64,000 nucleotides of DNA from Pseudacidovorax sp. NFM-22. GTDB lineage: Bacteria; Pseudomonadota; Gammaproteobacteria; Burkholderiales; Burkholderiaceae_C. Location of the stretch: assembly GCF_021401245.1 (NCBI RefSeq), contig NZ_JACBFY010000009.1, positions 62,001 through 126,000 on the forward strand, read 5' to 3'. The translations under genes were made by a program, and so were the position numbers. Below the pieces are notes generated by a model. The model saw only the letters and a program-made list of their open reading frames with translations, made no database searches and was not told the origin of the DNA. The stretch's first letter is position 1; every line of letters starts with the position of its first letter. Of this stretch, positions 42,601-50,946 are shown in pieces.

Positions 42601-43590
42601 TCAGTCCAGCTTCACGCCCGCGGCGCGCACGACCTTGCCCCACATCGCACGGTCGGCCTGGATGAAGGCGGTGAACTCGGCGGGCGTGTTGCAGCGCAGT
42701 TCGCCGCCGTAGTCGCGCCACTTCTTGGCCAGCTCGGGCGACTGGCAGACCTTGGCCATGGCGGCGCTGAGCTTTTCCAGGATGGCCGGCGCGGTGCCGG
42801 CCGGCGCCAGCAGGCCCTGCCAGGCGATGGGCGTGTAGTCGGGCAGGCCCTGCTCGGCGAAGGTGGGCACGTTGGGAAAGCTCGGATGCCGCTCGCGGCC
42901 GGTGATGGCCAGCAGCTTGAGCTTGCCCGCCTGCACGTTGGTGGCCGCCGCGGGCAGGCCGTCGAACATCAGCTGGATCTGCCCGGCCAGCAGGTCGGCG
43001 TAGGGGCTGTTGCTGTTGTAGGGCACCAGGTTCGATTTCACGCCCGCCACGCTGTTGAACCACACGGCCGACAGGTGCGAATAGCTGCCGATGCCCTGCG
43101 TGGCCACCGTCACCGAATCGGGCTTGGCCTTGAGCTGGGCGACCAGCTCGCGCGCGTCCTTGGCCGGCACCGAGGGCGTGGCGATCAGCCCCGTGTTGAG
43201 CACGCCCAGCAGGCTGATGGGCGCGAAGTCGCGCTCGGCATTGAAGGGCAGCTTGCCGTAGAGGTGCGGCACGACCGACAGCGAGCTGGTGGTGCCGATG
43301 TAGAGCGAGTAGCCGTCGTTGGCGGCCTTGGCCGCCACCTCGGTGCCAATGATGTTGGAGGCGCCCGGCCGGTTCTCCACATAGAAGGACTGGCCCAGGA
43401 TCTTGGTGAGCTCCGCGGCCAGTTCGCGGGCGTTGGCGTCGGGGCCGCTGCCCGCCGGGAAGGGGGCAATGATGCGCACCGGCTTGGTGGGGTAGTCAGG
43501 CTGGGCGGCGGCCCCGGTGGGCGCCAGGGCGAAGGCCGCCACGAGCGGCAGAGCGGCCGCGCTGGCGGCGAGCCTCTTGAGAAAGGTCAT
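42601..43590 (-). CDS. Bug-family (tripartite tricarboxylate) substrate-binding protein
   Basis: A 329-residue periplasmic protein; signal peptide about 1-29 (LPLVAAFALAPTGAAAQ). Bug signature YPTKPVRIIAPFPAGSGPDANAR and ENRPGASNIIGTEVAAKA. First gene of the minus-strand Bug-Bug-sulfatase-reductase cluster and divergent from the VOC gene. ATG 43590 is chosen because it gives a standard signal peptide; a frame extension to 43638 lies in the AT-rich promoter. Confidence 0.94.
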   Translation of the reverse strand: MTFLKRLAASAAALPLVAAFALAPTGAAAQPDYPTKPVRIIAPFPAGSGPDANARELAAELTKILGQSFYVENRPGASNIIGTEVAAKAANDGYSLYIGTTSSLSVVPHLYGKLPFNAERDFAPISLLGVLNTGLIATPSVPAKDARELVAQLKAKPDSVTVATQGIGSYSHLSAVWFNSVAGVKSNLVPYNSNSPYADLLAGQIQLMFDGLPAAATNVQAGKLKLLAITGRERHPSFPNVPTFAEQGLPDYTPIAWQGLLAPAGTAPAILEKLSAAMAKVCQSPELAKKWRDYGGELRCNTPAEFTAFIQADRAMWGKVVRAAGVKLD

Positions 43591-43636
43591 GAATGTCTCC
43601 GTTTGCGAACGCGTGCCGATTGCACGGGGTCGGATC

Positions 43637-43686
43637 ATACGAATACATTGTTTATTGTCAAAATACGATAATCACAATACGATTCA
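43637..43686. promoter_or_regulatory. AT-rich divergent control region with ATACGA repeats
   Basis: Three copies of ATACGA, at 43637-43642, 43663-43668 and 43677-43682, lie in an AT-rich stretch in the middle of the 144-base gap between two divergent transcription units. An IclR-family gene is encoded in the plus-strand operon, so this is its likely operator region. TATTGT and ACAATA further form an inverted pair within it. Confidence 0.45.
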
Positions 43687-43734
43687 TCCAGTCGAATGGC
43701 CTGCCAGGCCTTCCGTTCTCGCCCGGAGACAAAG

Positions 43735-44292
43735 TTGACCCCTCAAACACCCCTACAGCTGCAGTTCAGCCACATCGGCCTGTACGTCACCGACCTGGCC
43801 CGCATGGCCGGCTTCTACAAGCGCGCCCTGCGCTTCACCCAGACCGACGCGGGCGACCTGGGCCCGGTGCAGCTGATCTTCCTGAGCCGCGATCCCAGCG
43901 AGCACCACCAGCTGGTGCTGGCCACCGGCCGGCCGGCGGACATGGCCTTCAACGTGGTCAACCAGCTGTCCTTCCGCGTGCCCGACGTGGCGACGCTGCG
44001 CGCCTTCCATGACCGGCTGCTGGCCGAGGGCGCGAGCGAGATGCTGCCGGTGACGCACGGCAATGCCGTCTCGGTCTACTGCCGCGATCCGGAGGGCAAC
44101 CGGCTGGAGCTGTTCATGGACACGCCCTGGTACTGCGAGCAGCCGCTGCGCGAGCCCATCGACCTCGCCCAGAGCGACGAGGCCATCCTGGCGCAGGCCG
44201 AGGCCATCGCGAAGCGCTTCCCCCGATTCATGAGCCGGGCGCAATGGCAGGCCGATGTCGCCCGCCGCATGCAGGAAGACCAGCATGGCTGA
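43735..44292 (+). CDS. VOC-family (extradiol dioxygenase-like) protein
   Basis: A 185-residue single-domain VOC protein. Possible metal triad: H13 (SHIGLYVTDL), a His of the EHHQLVL pair (57/58) and E125 (GNRLELF). It could be a one-domain ring-cleavage dioxygenase or a glyoxalase-like enzyme. The start TTG 43735 has GGAG 6 bases upstream; an ATG at 43696 would add 13 residues but lacks a ribosome site. It overlaps the flavin hydroxylase start by 8 bases, suggesting that the two act in sequence on an aromatic ring. Confidence 0.85.
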   Translation: MTPQTPLQLQFSHIGLYVTDLARMAGFYKRALRFTQTDAGDLGPVQLIFLSRDPSEHHQLVLATGRPADMAFNVVNQLSFRVPDVATLRAFHDRLLAEGASEMLPVTHGNAVSVYCRDPEGNRLELFMDTPWYCEQPLREPIDLAQSDEAILAQAEAIAKRFPRFMSRAQWQADVARRMQEDQHG

Positions 44293-45784
44293 GCCGGTGC
44301 CCGTCTACGACGTGGCCATCGTGGGGCTGGGCCCCACGGGCGCCACGCTGGCCAACCTGCTGGGCGCGGCCGGGCGCTCGGTGCTGGTGGTCGAGAAGGA
44401 ACGCGACATCTTTCCCCTGCCGCGCGCCATCCACTACGACGGCGAGGTGCTGCGCATCTTCCAGGCGGCCGGCCTGCGCGAACAGGTGCTGGCCATCTCG
44501 CGGCCGGGCACGCAGGGCATGCACTTCGTCAATGCGGCGGGCCAGACGCTGCTGATCCGCGGCGGCACCGCGGCGCTGGGGCCGCACGGCGGCGCCAACA
44601 ACTACTACTTCCACCAGCCCGAGCTGGAGGCCGTGCTGCGCGAAGGCCTGGCGCGCTTTCCCAACGTGCATGTGCGGCTGGAGACCATCCTCACCGCCAT
44701 CGACATGGACGGCGAAGGCGCCACGCTGCACGGCCGCCAGGGCCAGGACGGCGGCAGCTTCGAGGCCCGCGCCCGCTGGGTGGTGGGCTGCGACGGCGCC
44801 CGCTCGCCGGTGCGCCAGCACATGGGCAGCCCGATGGTGGACCTGGGCCTGCGCCAGCCCTGGCTGGTGTTCGACGTGGTGCTGACCGAGCCGGTGGACC
44901 TGCCGCCGCACACCGTGCAGCACTGCGACCCGCGCCGGCCCATGACCTACTGCAACGTGGTGGGCAACCGCCGTCGCTGGGAGATCATGGTGCTGCCCGG
45001 CGACGACCGCGAGGCCATGGTGCAACCCGACAACCTGTGGAAGCTGGTCGCGCCGTGGGTAGGGCCGGATCAGGCCCGGCTGGAGCGGGCCGCCATCTAC
45101 ACCTTCCATTCGGTGATCGCCGACGGCTGGCGCCAGGGCCGGCTGCTGCTGGCGGGCGATGCCTGCCACCAGACGCCGCCCTTCCTCGGCCAGGGCATGT
45201 GCGCGGGCATCCGCGATGCGTCCAACCTGGCCTGGAAGCTGGACGCGGTGCTGGCCGGCCGCGCACCCGAGGCGCTGCTGGACACCTACGAATCCGAGCG
45301 CAAACCGCATGTGCGCGCCCTGATCGAGCTGGCCGTGCGCCTGGGCGACATCATCCAGACCACCGACCCGGCTGCGGCGGCCGAGCGCGACGCGCGCTTC
45401 GCGACCGGCGCGCCGGAGGTCTTCGAGCTGCCGCCGCAGCTGCTGGGCGCAGGCGCCTTCGACATCCTGCAGCAGGACCTGGCGGGCCGGCCCTTTCCCC
45501 AGCCGCGGCTGGCCGACGGCCGGCTGCTGGACGAGCTGCTGGGCCGCCGCAGCGCGGTGATCGGCCGGCGCGATCTGCTGGCCGCCGCGGCCCCAGGCAC
45601 CGCCGAACGCTGGGCCCGCAGCCAGGCCCTGGTCATCGACGAGCCCGACCCGCCGCTGGCGGACTGGCTGCGCCGCCACCAGGCGGGCGCCGTGATACTA
45701 CGGCCCGACCGCTACATCGTCGGCGTGGCGCGCACGGGCTCCGAGCTGGACCGCATCTCCCAGTACCTCCCGGTGGCGCCATGA
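44285..45784 (+). CDS. FAD-dependent aromatic monooxygenase, MhpA-like
   Basis: A 499-residue group A flavin hydroxylase. FAD motifs: GLGPTGATLANLL, DG motif in VVGCDGARSPVRQ and GDACHQTPPFLGQGMCAGIRDA split across the active site. The nearest well-known relatives are 3-(3-hydroxyphenyl)propionate hydroxylase (MhpA) and resorcinol-type hydroxylases, which add a hydroxyl next to an existing one using NAD(P)H and O2. The operon context (VOC, FAH) agrees with ortho-hydroxylation before ring cleavage. Substrate undetermined. Confidence 0.92.
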   Translation: MAEPVPVYDVAIVGLGPTGATLANLLGAAGRSVLVVEKERDIFPLPRAIHYDGEVLRIFQAAGLREQVLAISRPGTQGMHFVNAAGQTLLIRGGTAALGPHGGANNYYFHQPELEAVLREGLARFPNVHVRLETILTAIDMDGEGATLHGRQGQDGGSFEARARWVVGCDGARSPVRQHMGSPMVDLGLRQPWLVFDVVLTEPVDLPPHTVQHCDPRRPMTYCNVVGNRRRWEIMVLPGDDREAMVQPDNLWKLVAPWVGPDQARLERAAIYTFHSVIADGWRQGRLLLAGDACHQTPPFLGQGMCAGIRDASNLAWKLDAVLAGRAPEALLDTYESERKPHVRALIELAVRLGDIIQTTDPAAAAERDARFATGAPEVFELPPQLLGAGAFDILQQDLAGRPFPQPRLADGRLLDELLGRRSAVIGRRDLLAAAAPGTAERWARSQALVIDEPDPPLADWLRRHQAGAVILRPDRYIVGVARTGSELDRISQYLPVAP

Positions 45785-45808
45785 CGACCCACATCCCGGG
45801 GCCCCACC

Positions 45809-46564
45809 TTGTCCGAACCTTCGCCCTCGTCCAGCCTGGAACGCATGCTGGGCGTGCTCGACCTCTTCGACGACCACCACATCACCCGCACCGCGGAGGA
45901 CATCGCGAAGGCGCTGGAGGTCTCGCTGCCCACCAGCTACCGCTACGTGCGCCAGCTGCTGCAGGTGGGGCTGCTGCAGCGCGTGGAGGACTCGCACTAC
46001 GCGCTGGGTCCGCGCATCATCCTGCTGGACCACTACATCCGCCGCGCCGACCCGGTGCTCAAGGTGGGCCTGCCGGTGCTGCGCGAGCTGGTCGATGCCA
46101 CCGGCTTCGACTGCGTGGTGACCGAGGCCTTCGGCCAGCAGGTGCTGGACACGCACCGCGAGATGGGCGGCGCGCCCGCCACGCTGGCCTACACGCGCGG
46201 CCGGCCGCGGCCGCTGTTCCAGGGCGCGGCGCCCAAGGTGCTGCTCGCCACGCTGGGCACGGCGCCGCTCAGGAAGCTGTTCGACGCGCGCCGCGACGAG
46301 GCCCTGCGCTGCGGCCTGCCCGGCGACTGGGCCGAGTTCCGGCGCCACTTCGCGGCCATCCGCAAGGCGGGCCACTATGTCTCCAAGGGCGAGCTGGAGC
46401 CCCAGCTGGCGGCCGTGGCCGCGCCCGTTCTCAAGTCGGATGGCGGCGCCTGGGCCGCCATCTCCCTCGTGTTCGATACCTCGCGCCTGGCGATCGTCGA
46501 CCTTGAAAAGATGGTCCGTCTGATCACCGAGGCCGCGACGCGGATCGGAGGTCGGCTGGCCTAG
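45809..46564 (+). CDS. IclR-family transcriptional regulator
   Basis: A 251-residue regulator: N-terminal winged helix (SLERMLGVLDLFDDHHITRTAEDIAKAL in part) and C-terminal IclR effector domain from about residue 80. The start is TTG 45809, which gives the usual MSEPSPSSSLERML lead; ATG 45845 is possible but cuts into the first helix. It is embedded in the operon, 24 bases after the hydroxylase, and probably controls it and the divergent Bug genes in response to an aromatic acid. Confidence 0.92.
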   Translation: MSEPSPSSSLERMLGVLDLFDDHHITRTAEDIAKALEVSLPTSYRYVRQLLQVGLLQRVEDSHYALGPRIILLDHYIRRADPVLKVGLPVLRELVDATGFDCVVTEAFGQQVLDTHREMGGAPATLAYTRGRPRPLFQGAAPKVLLATLGTAPLRKLFDARRDEALRCGLPGDWAEFRRHFAAIRKAGHYVSKGELEPQLAAVAAPVLKSDGGAWAAISLVFDTSRLAIVDLEKMVRLITEAATRIGGRLA

Positions 46565-46597
46565 CACCACCCTCCCTCCCCTTCCCAAGGAATCCCC

Positions 46598-47446
46598 ATG
46601 AGACTCATCAGCTACCAGTACAACGGCCAGGACGGCTATGGCGCCATCGTCGGCGACCGCGTGGTCGACCTGCGCGCAGTGTTCGGCGCGCAGGCGCCGG
46701 ACCTCAAGGCCTTCATCGCCGCCGGCCTGGCATCGCAGGCCGCCGCGCATGTCGAGGCCGCCCGCGCCACGCTGCCGCTGTCCGAGGTGACGCTGCTGCC
46801 GGTGATCCCCAACCCCGGCAAGATCTTCTGCATCGGCCTGAACTACGGCGAGCACATCCGCGAGACAGGCAAAACCGAGACCGAGAAGCCGGTGATCTTC
46901 CTGCGCGTGGCCGACTCGCAGCTGGCCCATGGCGAGGACATCGTGCGGCCCAGGGCCTCAGAGCGCCTCGACTACGAAGGCGAGATCGCCATCGTCATCG
47001 GCCGGGGCGGCCGCCACATCAGCGAGGCGGATTCGTGGTCGCACATCGCCGGCTACAGCTGCTACAACGACGGCAGCGTGCGCGACTGGCAGCTGCACAC
47101 CTCGCAGTGGGCGCCCGGCAAGAACTTCTGGAAGACCGGCGCCTTCGGCCCCTGGATGGTCACGGCCGACGAGATCGCGCCCGACCAGAAGATGACGCTG
47201 GTCACCCGCCTCAATGGCCAGGAGATGCAGCGCGCCACCACCGACATGATGGTGCACAGCATCCCGCGCCAGATCGCCTACATCTCCACCTTCATCCCGC
47301 TGGAGCCGGGCGACGTGATCGTCACCGGCACGCCCGGCGGCGTCGGCAACAAGCGCACCCCGCCCGTGTTCATGAAGCCGGGCGACGTGTGCGAGATCGA
47401 GGTCGACGCCATCGGCGTGCTGCGCAACGGCATCCGCGACGAGTGA
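46598..47446 (+). CDS. Fumarylacetoacetate hydrolase (FAH) family protein
   Basis: A 282-residue member of the FAH fold. Metal/catalytic strings are visible: FCIGLNYGEHIRETG, the acidic DYEGEIAIVIG and GNKRTPPVFMKPGDVCEIEV. Members hydrolyse a C-C bond or hydrate or decarboxylate a meta-cleavage product (for example 2-hydroxypenta-2,4-dienoate hydratase-like or acylpyruvate hydrolase). It follows IclR by 33 bases and precedes the Bug gene by 13. It suits the step after extradiol ring cleavage. Confidence 0.93.
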   Translation: MRLISYQYNGQDGYGAIVGDRVVDLRAVFGAQAPDLKAFIAAGLASQAAAHVEAARATLPLSEVTLLPVIPNPGKIFCIGLNYGEHIRETGKTETEKPVIFLRVADSQLAHGEDIVRPRASERLDYEGEIAIVIGRGGRHISEADSWSHIAGYSCYNDGSVRDWQLHTSQWAPGKNFWKTGAFGPWMVTADEIAPDQKMTLVTRLNGQEMQRATTDMMVHSIPRQIAYISTFIPLEPGDVIVTGTPGGVGNKRTPPVFMKPGDVCEIEVDAIGVLRNGIRDE

Positions 47447-47459
47447 GGGCGGCGCGCCC

Positions 47460-48431
47460 ATGAACGACGTGCTGCATCGCGGCGCGCGGGCCGCGCTCGG
47501 CCTGCTGCTGGCCGCCCTTTCGCTCGGCGCCCCGGCGCAGGAGTTTCCCCAGCGGCCCCTGCAGATGGTGGTGCCCTTCGCTGCAGGCGGCGGGCTGGAC
47601 CTCAACGCCCGCAACCTCGCCGAGGCCCTGGCCGAGCCCCTGGGCCAGCCGGTGGTGGTGAGCAACCGCGAAGGCGCGGCCGGCACCATCGGCCTGAACG
47701 CAGTGGCGGCGGCCCGGCCCGACGGCTACACGCTGGCCTTCACGCCGGCGGTGCCGCTGTCGAGCGAACCGCACCGGCTCCGGCTGAACTACGGGCTCGA
47801 CAGCTTCCGGCCCGTGTGCCAGGTGTTCGACAACATCTTCGCCATCGCGGTGCCGGCGGCCTCGCCCTGGCGCAGCGTGGCCGACCTGCTGGCGGCGGCC
47901 CGGCGTGAGCCGGGCGCCATCAGCTACGGCACCTCGGGCACGGGCTCCATCCCGCACCTGGGCACGGCGGACATCGAGGCGGTGGCGCACGTCAGCCTGA
48001 CGCACGTGCCCTACAAGGGCGACGCGCCGATGCTGCAGGACCTGATGGCCGGGCGCCTGGGCTTCGGCGCGGTGCTGGTGAGTTCCATCACCGGGCAGCT
48101 GGGCAGCGGCGCCCTGCGCCTGCTGGCCGTCTATGCCGACCGGCGCCATCCCGCCTTCGCCGAGGTGCCGACGCTCCAGCAAGCGGGCGTGGACGTGGTG
48201 CAGGCCAGCTTCGGCGGCGTGCTGGTGCCGGCCCGCACGCCCGACGCGGTGGTGCAGCGGCTGGAGGGCGCGTGCCGGCAGGCTGTGGCCTCGCCGCGCT
48301 ACCAGGACTGGGCCCGCCGCGCGAACCAGGTGGTGGACTTCCGCCCCGCCGCCGACTTCGAGCGCCACCTGCGCGAGGACAGCCGCCTCAAGGCCGCGAC
48401 ACTGCGTCGGCTGGGGCTCGCCGCCCCCTGA
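47460..48431 (+). CDS. Bug-family (tripartite tricarboxylate) substrate-binding protein
   Basis: A 323-residue periplasmic protein with a signal peptide (about 1-26, LLLAALSLGAPAQ). Bug features: FPQRPLQMVVPFAAGGGLDLNARN and VSNREGAAGTIGLNAVAAARPDGYT. It is the third Bug protein around this aromatic gene cluster and the only one on the plus strand. Presumably it captures the aromatic acid or related ligand. Confidence 0.93.
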   Translation: MNDVLHRGARAALGLLLAALSLGAPAQEFPQRPLQMVVPFAAGGGLDLNARNLAEALAEPLGQPVVVSNREGAAGTIGLNAVAAARPDGYTLAFTPAVPLSSEPHRLRLNYGLDSFRPVCQVFDNIFAIAVPAASPWRSVADLLAAARREPGAISYGTSGTGSIPHLGTADIEAVAHVSLTHVPYKGDAPMLQDLMAGRLGFGAVLVSSITGQLGSGALRLLAVYADRRHPAFAEVPTLQQAGVDVVQASFGGVLVPARTPDAVVQRLEGACRQAVASPRYQDWARRANQVVDFRPAADFERHLREDSRLKAATLRRLGLAAP

Positions 48432-48442
48432 AGGAGAAACGC

Positions 48443-48841
48443 ATGCTGCCCGGACGCCCCGAACCGCCCATCGCCACCCTGCTCGGTGGCCGCCTGCTCG
48501 CCCTGGACACCACGGCCGGCACGCTGGCCGCCGAGTACGAGGCCACCGCCGCCTTCCTCAACCCGGCGGGCACGGTGCAGGGCGGCATGCTCGCCGCCAT
48601 GCTGGACGACCTGTGCGCTGCCGTCGTCGACGCCCGCGCGGGCGAAGGCGGCGGCGTGGTCACGCTGACGCTGAACCTGAGCTTCCTCGCGCCGGCCCGA
48701 CCCGGCCGCCTGCAGGGCCGCTCGGCCATCGTGGGCGGCGGACGCAGCATCTGTTACGTGGAGGCGGTGCTTGCGCAGGCCGGCACCGAGGTGGCGCGGG
48801 CCACGGCCTGCTGCCGCGTCGTCGGCGCACGCGCGGGCTGA
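48443..48841 (+). CDS. PaaI-type hotdog thioesterase
   Basis: A 132-residue hotdog-fold protein of the PaaI/YdiI class. The family string NPAGTVQGGMLAAMLDDLCA holds the helical active-site segment, with D in place of the common catalytic acid position. It hydrolyses acyl- or aryl-CoA. AAGGAG is directly upstream of ATG 48443, and the Bug gene ends 11 bases before. It closes the plus-strand aromatic operon. Confidence 0.9.
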   Translation: MLPGRPEPPIATLLGGRLLALDTTAGTLAAEYEATAAFLNPAGTVQGGMLAAMLDDLCAAVVDARAGEGGGVVTLTLNLSFLAPARPGRLQGRSAIVGGGRSICYVEAVLAQAGTEVARATACCRVVGARAG

Positions 48842-48923
48842 GAGGCGGTCGGGCGTTGCGGCCGCCCATGTCGGGCATGGCCGTCGCGACAATCGCCGGC
48901 TCCGACCCACGACCGCCTTCGCC

Positions 48924-49562
48924 ATGCTGCGCTACCAAATCCTCCCCGTCACACCCTTCCAGCAGAACTGCTCGCTCGTCTGGTGCGACGCGACGAACAA
49001 GGCCGCGCTGATCGACCCGGGCGGCGAGATCGACCGACTGGTCGCCGCTGCCGAATCGCGCGGCCTGGCACTGGAGCAGCTGTGGCTCACGCATGCGCAC
49101 ATCGACCATGCCGGCGGCACCGGCGAGTTGGCCGAGCGCCTGGGCCTGCCCATCGTGGGACCGCACCCGGGTGACCAGTTCTGGATCGACGGCCTGCCGC
49201 AGCAGAGCGCAATGTTCGGCTTTCCGCCCGCCCGGGCCTTCAGGCCCACGCGCTGGCTGGCCGACGGCGACACGGTGACGCTGGGCGAGGAGACGCTCAC
49301 GGTGCGCCACTGCCCCGGGCACACGCCGGGCCATGTGGTCTTCCATTCGGCCAGCGCGCAGCGGGCCTTCGTGGGCGACGTGCTCTTCGCCGGCAGCATC
49401 GGCCGCACCGACTTTCCGGGCGGCAGCCATCCGCAGCTGATCGACAGCATCGTGCAGCGGCTGTGGCCCATGGGCGACGAGACGGTGTTCATCCCCGGCC
49501 ATGGGCCGGAAAGCAGCTTCGGTCGCGAGCGCCAGAGCAATCCCTATGTGCAGGGCACCTGA
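48924..49562 (+). CDS. Metallo-beta-lactamase-fold hydrolase, glyoxalase II-like
   Basis: A 212-residue hydrolase. The binuclear zinc motif HxHxDH is H57-A-H59-I-D61-H62 (LTHAHIDHAGG), with the further ligands H in HCPGHTPGH, D in GDVLFAGSIGRTDFPG and H in IPGHGPES. It is of the YcbL/GloB-like type, which hydrolyses hydroxyacyl-glutathione or other thioesters. It follows the thioesterase gene by 82 bases, and its own promoter is likely. Confidence 0.93.
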   Translation: MLRYQILPVTPFQQNCSLVWCDATNKAALIDPGGEIDRLVAAAESRGLALEQLWLTHAHIDHAGGTGELAERLGLPIVGPHPGDQFWIDGLPQQSAMFGFPPARAFRPTRWLADGDTVTLGEETLTVRHCPGHTPGHVVFHSASAQRAFVGDVLFAGSIGRTDFPGGSHPQLIDSIVQRLWPMGDETVFIPGHGPESSFGRERQSNPYVQGT

Positions 49563-49842
49563 GGCGCAGCCGGCGGCCTTTTCCATTTCCAGGGGGCGCG
49601 AACGCCGACCAGCGATGTGATGGCGGGCTAGGGTGCAGGCGGCACACCCGCAAAGACGGGCTGCGCGGCTTGTCCGTCACGGGCGCAGGGCGCCATGCCC
49701 ACCGGCGGCGCGAGCCCCCGCCTACGTCGCGCGGTCCTGACCGCGCACGCGACCGCCAACCGGACTCGCTGAAGGTGCATGCCAGTCCCGCAGACCCCTC
49801 AGGGCTGCGGCCCTGCCGCTTACACCACAAGGAACACCGCCC
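49563..49842. other. Intergenic segment, no gene seen
   Basis: This 280-base gap holds no frame that I would call coding. It is G+C-rich, with no obvious repeat, terminator or RNA fold. AAGGA lies 10 bases before the next start codon. A promoter for the esterase gene probably lies here but no clear -35/-10 was recognised. Confidence 0.6.
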
Positions 49843-50862
49843 ATGAGCAACGGCGAGCCGAATCCCATCCTCAATGCCGCCTCGAATGCCATTGCCGCCC
49901 TGCGCGCCGATGACGACCAGCTGGAGTTGGCCAAGGCGCACGAGTCGCTGAATCCCAAGGCCATCGAGAAGCTGGACGTCACCGAAGCCCGGCAGCAACC
50001 GACCGCCAAGGACGCCGTGGTCACGCTGCTGCAAAAGCGCGGCGAATCGGCCGACCCCGAAGTGCTCGTACCCGGCGTGACGCTCAAGCGGATCACCGTC
50101 GATGGCGCGGTGGGTGCCCTGCCCGCCAACGTCTACACACCCGCCGGTGTGGGCCCTTTCCCGGTGATCCTGTACTTTCACGGGGGCGGCTGGGTGATCG
50201 CCGACAAGGAGGTCTATGACGCCGGCGCCCGCGGCCTGGCGAAGGCAGCAAACGCCATCGTCGTGTCCGTCGACTACCGACAGGCGCCGGAGCACCGCTT
50301 TCCCGCCGCCTGGGACGACGCGCTGGCCGCCTACCGCTGGCTCGGCCAGAACGCCGCCTCGCTGGGCGGCGACCCGGTGCGTCTGGCTCTGGCCGGCGAA
50401 AGCGCGGGCGGCAACCTGGCGGTGGCCACGGCCATCGCCGTGCGCGATGCGGGCCTGCCAGCACCGCGCCATGTGCTGTCGGTCTACCCCGTCGCGCAGA
50501 CCAGCCTCAATACCGAGTCGTACCTCGAGAACGCCATCGCCAAGCCGCTGAACCGCGCGATGGTGAAGTGGTTCGTGGACCACCTCGTCAACTCGGAAGA
50601 AGACCTCAAGGACACGCGCTTGTCGCTCATCGACGCCGATCTGGCCGGCCTGCCGCCGGTGACGATCATCAATGCGCGCCTGGACCCGCTGCGCAGCGAC
50701 GGTGCCAAACTGGAAGAGGCCCTGCGCGATGCCGGTGTGCCGGTCGAGCGCCGCGAGTACGAAGGCGTGGCGCACGAGTTCTTCGGCGGCGCGGCCGTGC
50801 TGCAGAAGGCGCGCGATGCGATGGCCTACGCGGGCGACCGCTTGCGCACCGCCCTGGGCTGA
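49843..50862 (+). CDS. Alpha/beta hydrolase, hormone-sensitive-lipase type esterase
   Basis: A 339-residue esterase. Oxyanion motif HGGGW, nucleophile S187 in GESAGG, acid Asp in ARLDPLRSDG and His in GVAHEFFGG. The N-terminal 90 residues are an extra cap region (lid) typical of class IV lipolytic enzymes, here with an unusual helical lead. No signal peptide, so it is cytoplasmic and acts on short-chain esters. It ends at a clear terminator. Confidence 0.93.
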   Translation: MSNGEPNPILNAASNAIAALRADDDQLELAKAHESLNPKAIEKLDVTEARQQPTAKDAVVTLLQKRGESADPEVLVPGVTLKRITVDGAVGALPANVYTPAGVGPFPVILYFHGGGWVIADKEVYDAGARGLAKAANAIVVSVDYRQAPEHRFPAAWDDALAAYRWLGQNAASLGGDPVRLALAGESAGGNLAVATAIAVRDAGLPAPRHVLSVYPVAQTSLNTESYLENAIAKPLNRAMVKWFVDHLVNSEEDLKDTRLSLIDADLAGLPPVTIINARLDPLRSDGAKLEEALRDAGVPVERREYEGVAHEFFGGAAVLQKARDAMAYAGDRLRTALG

Positions 50863-50896
50863 CTCGCCCCCACCCGCCTGCGCGCGGGCAAAGAAA

Positions 50897-50924
50897 AAGC
50901 GCCTCGGCATCGAGGCGCTTTTTT
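50897..50924. terminator. Rho-independent terminator between convergent genes
   Basis: AAGCGCCTCG and CGAGGCGCTT form a 10-bp stem with a GCAT loop, followed by a six-T run; an A-run on the other side makes it work in both directions. It serves the esterase gene (ending 50862) and the convergent cnoX (ending 50947). Confidence 0.95.
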
Positions 50925-50946
50925 CATGGGCGGGCGAACCGCGCGA

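Noticed and set aside
45781-46506. ATG 45781 frame overlapping the hydroxylase stop as the true downstream gene
   Set aside because: It runs in a different frame from the IclR domain and yields an Arg/Gly/Pro-rich product with no fold.
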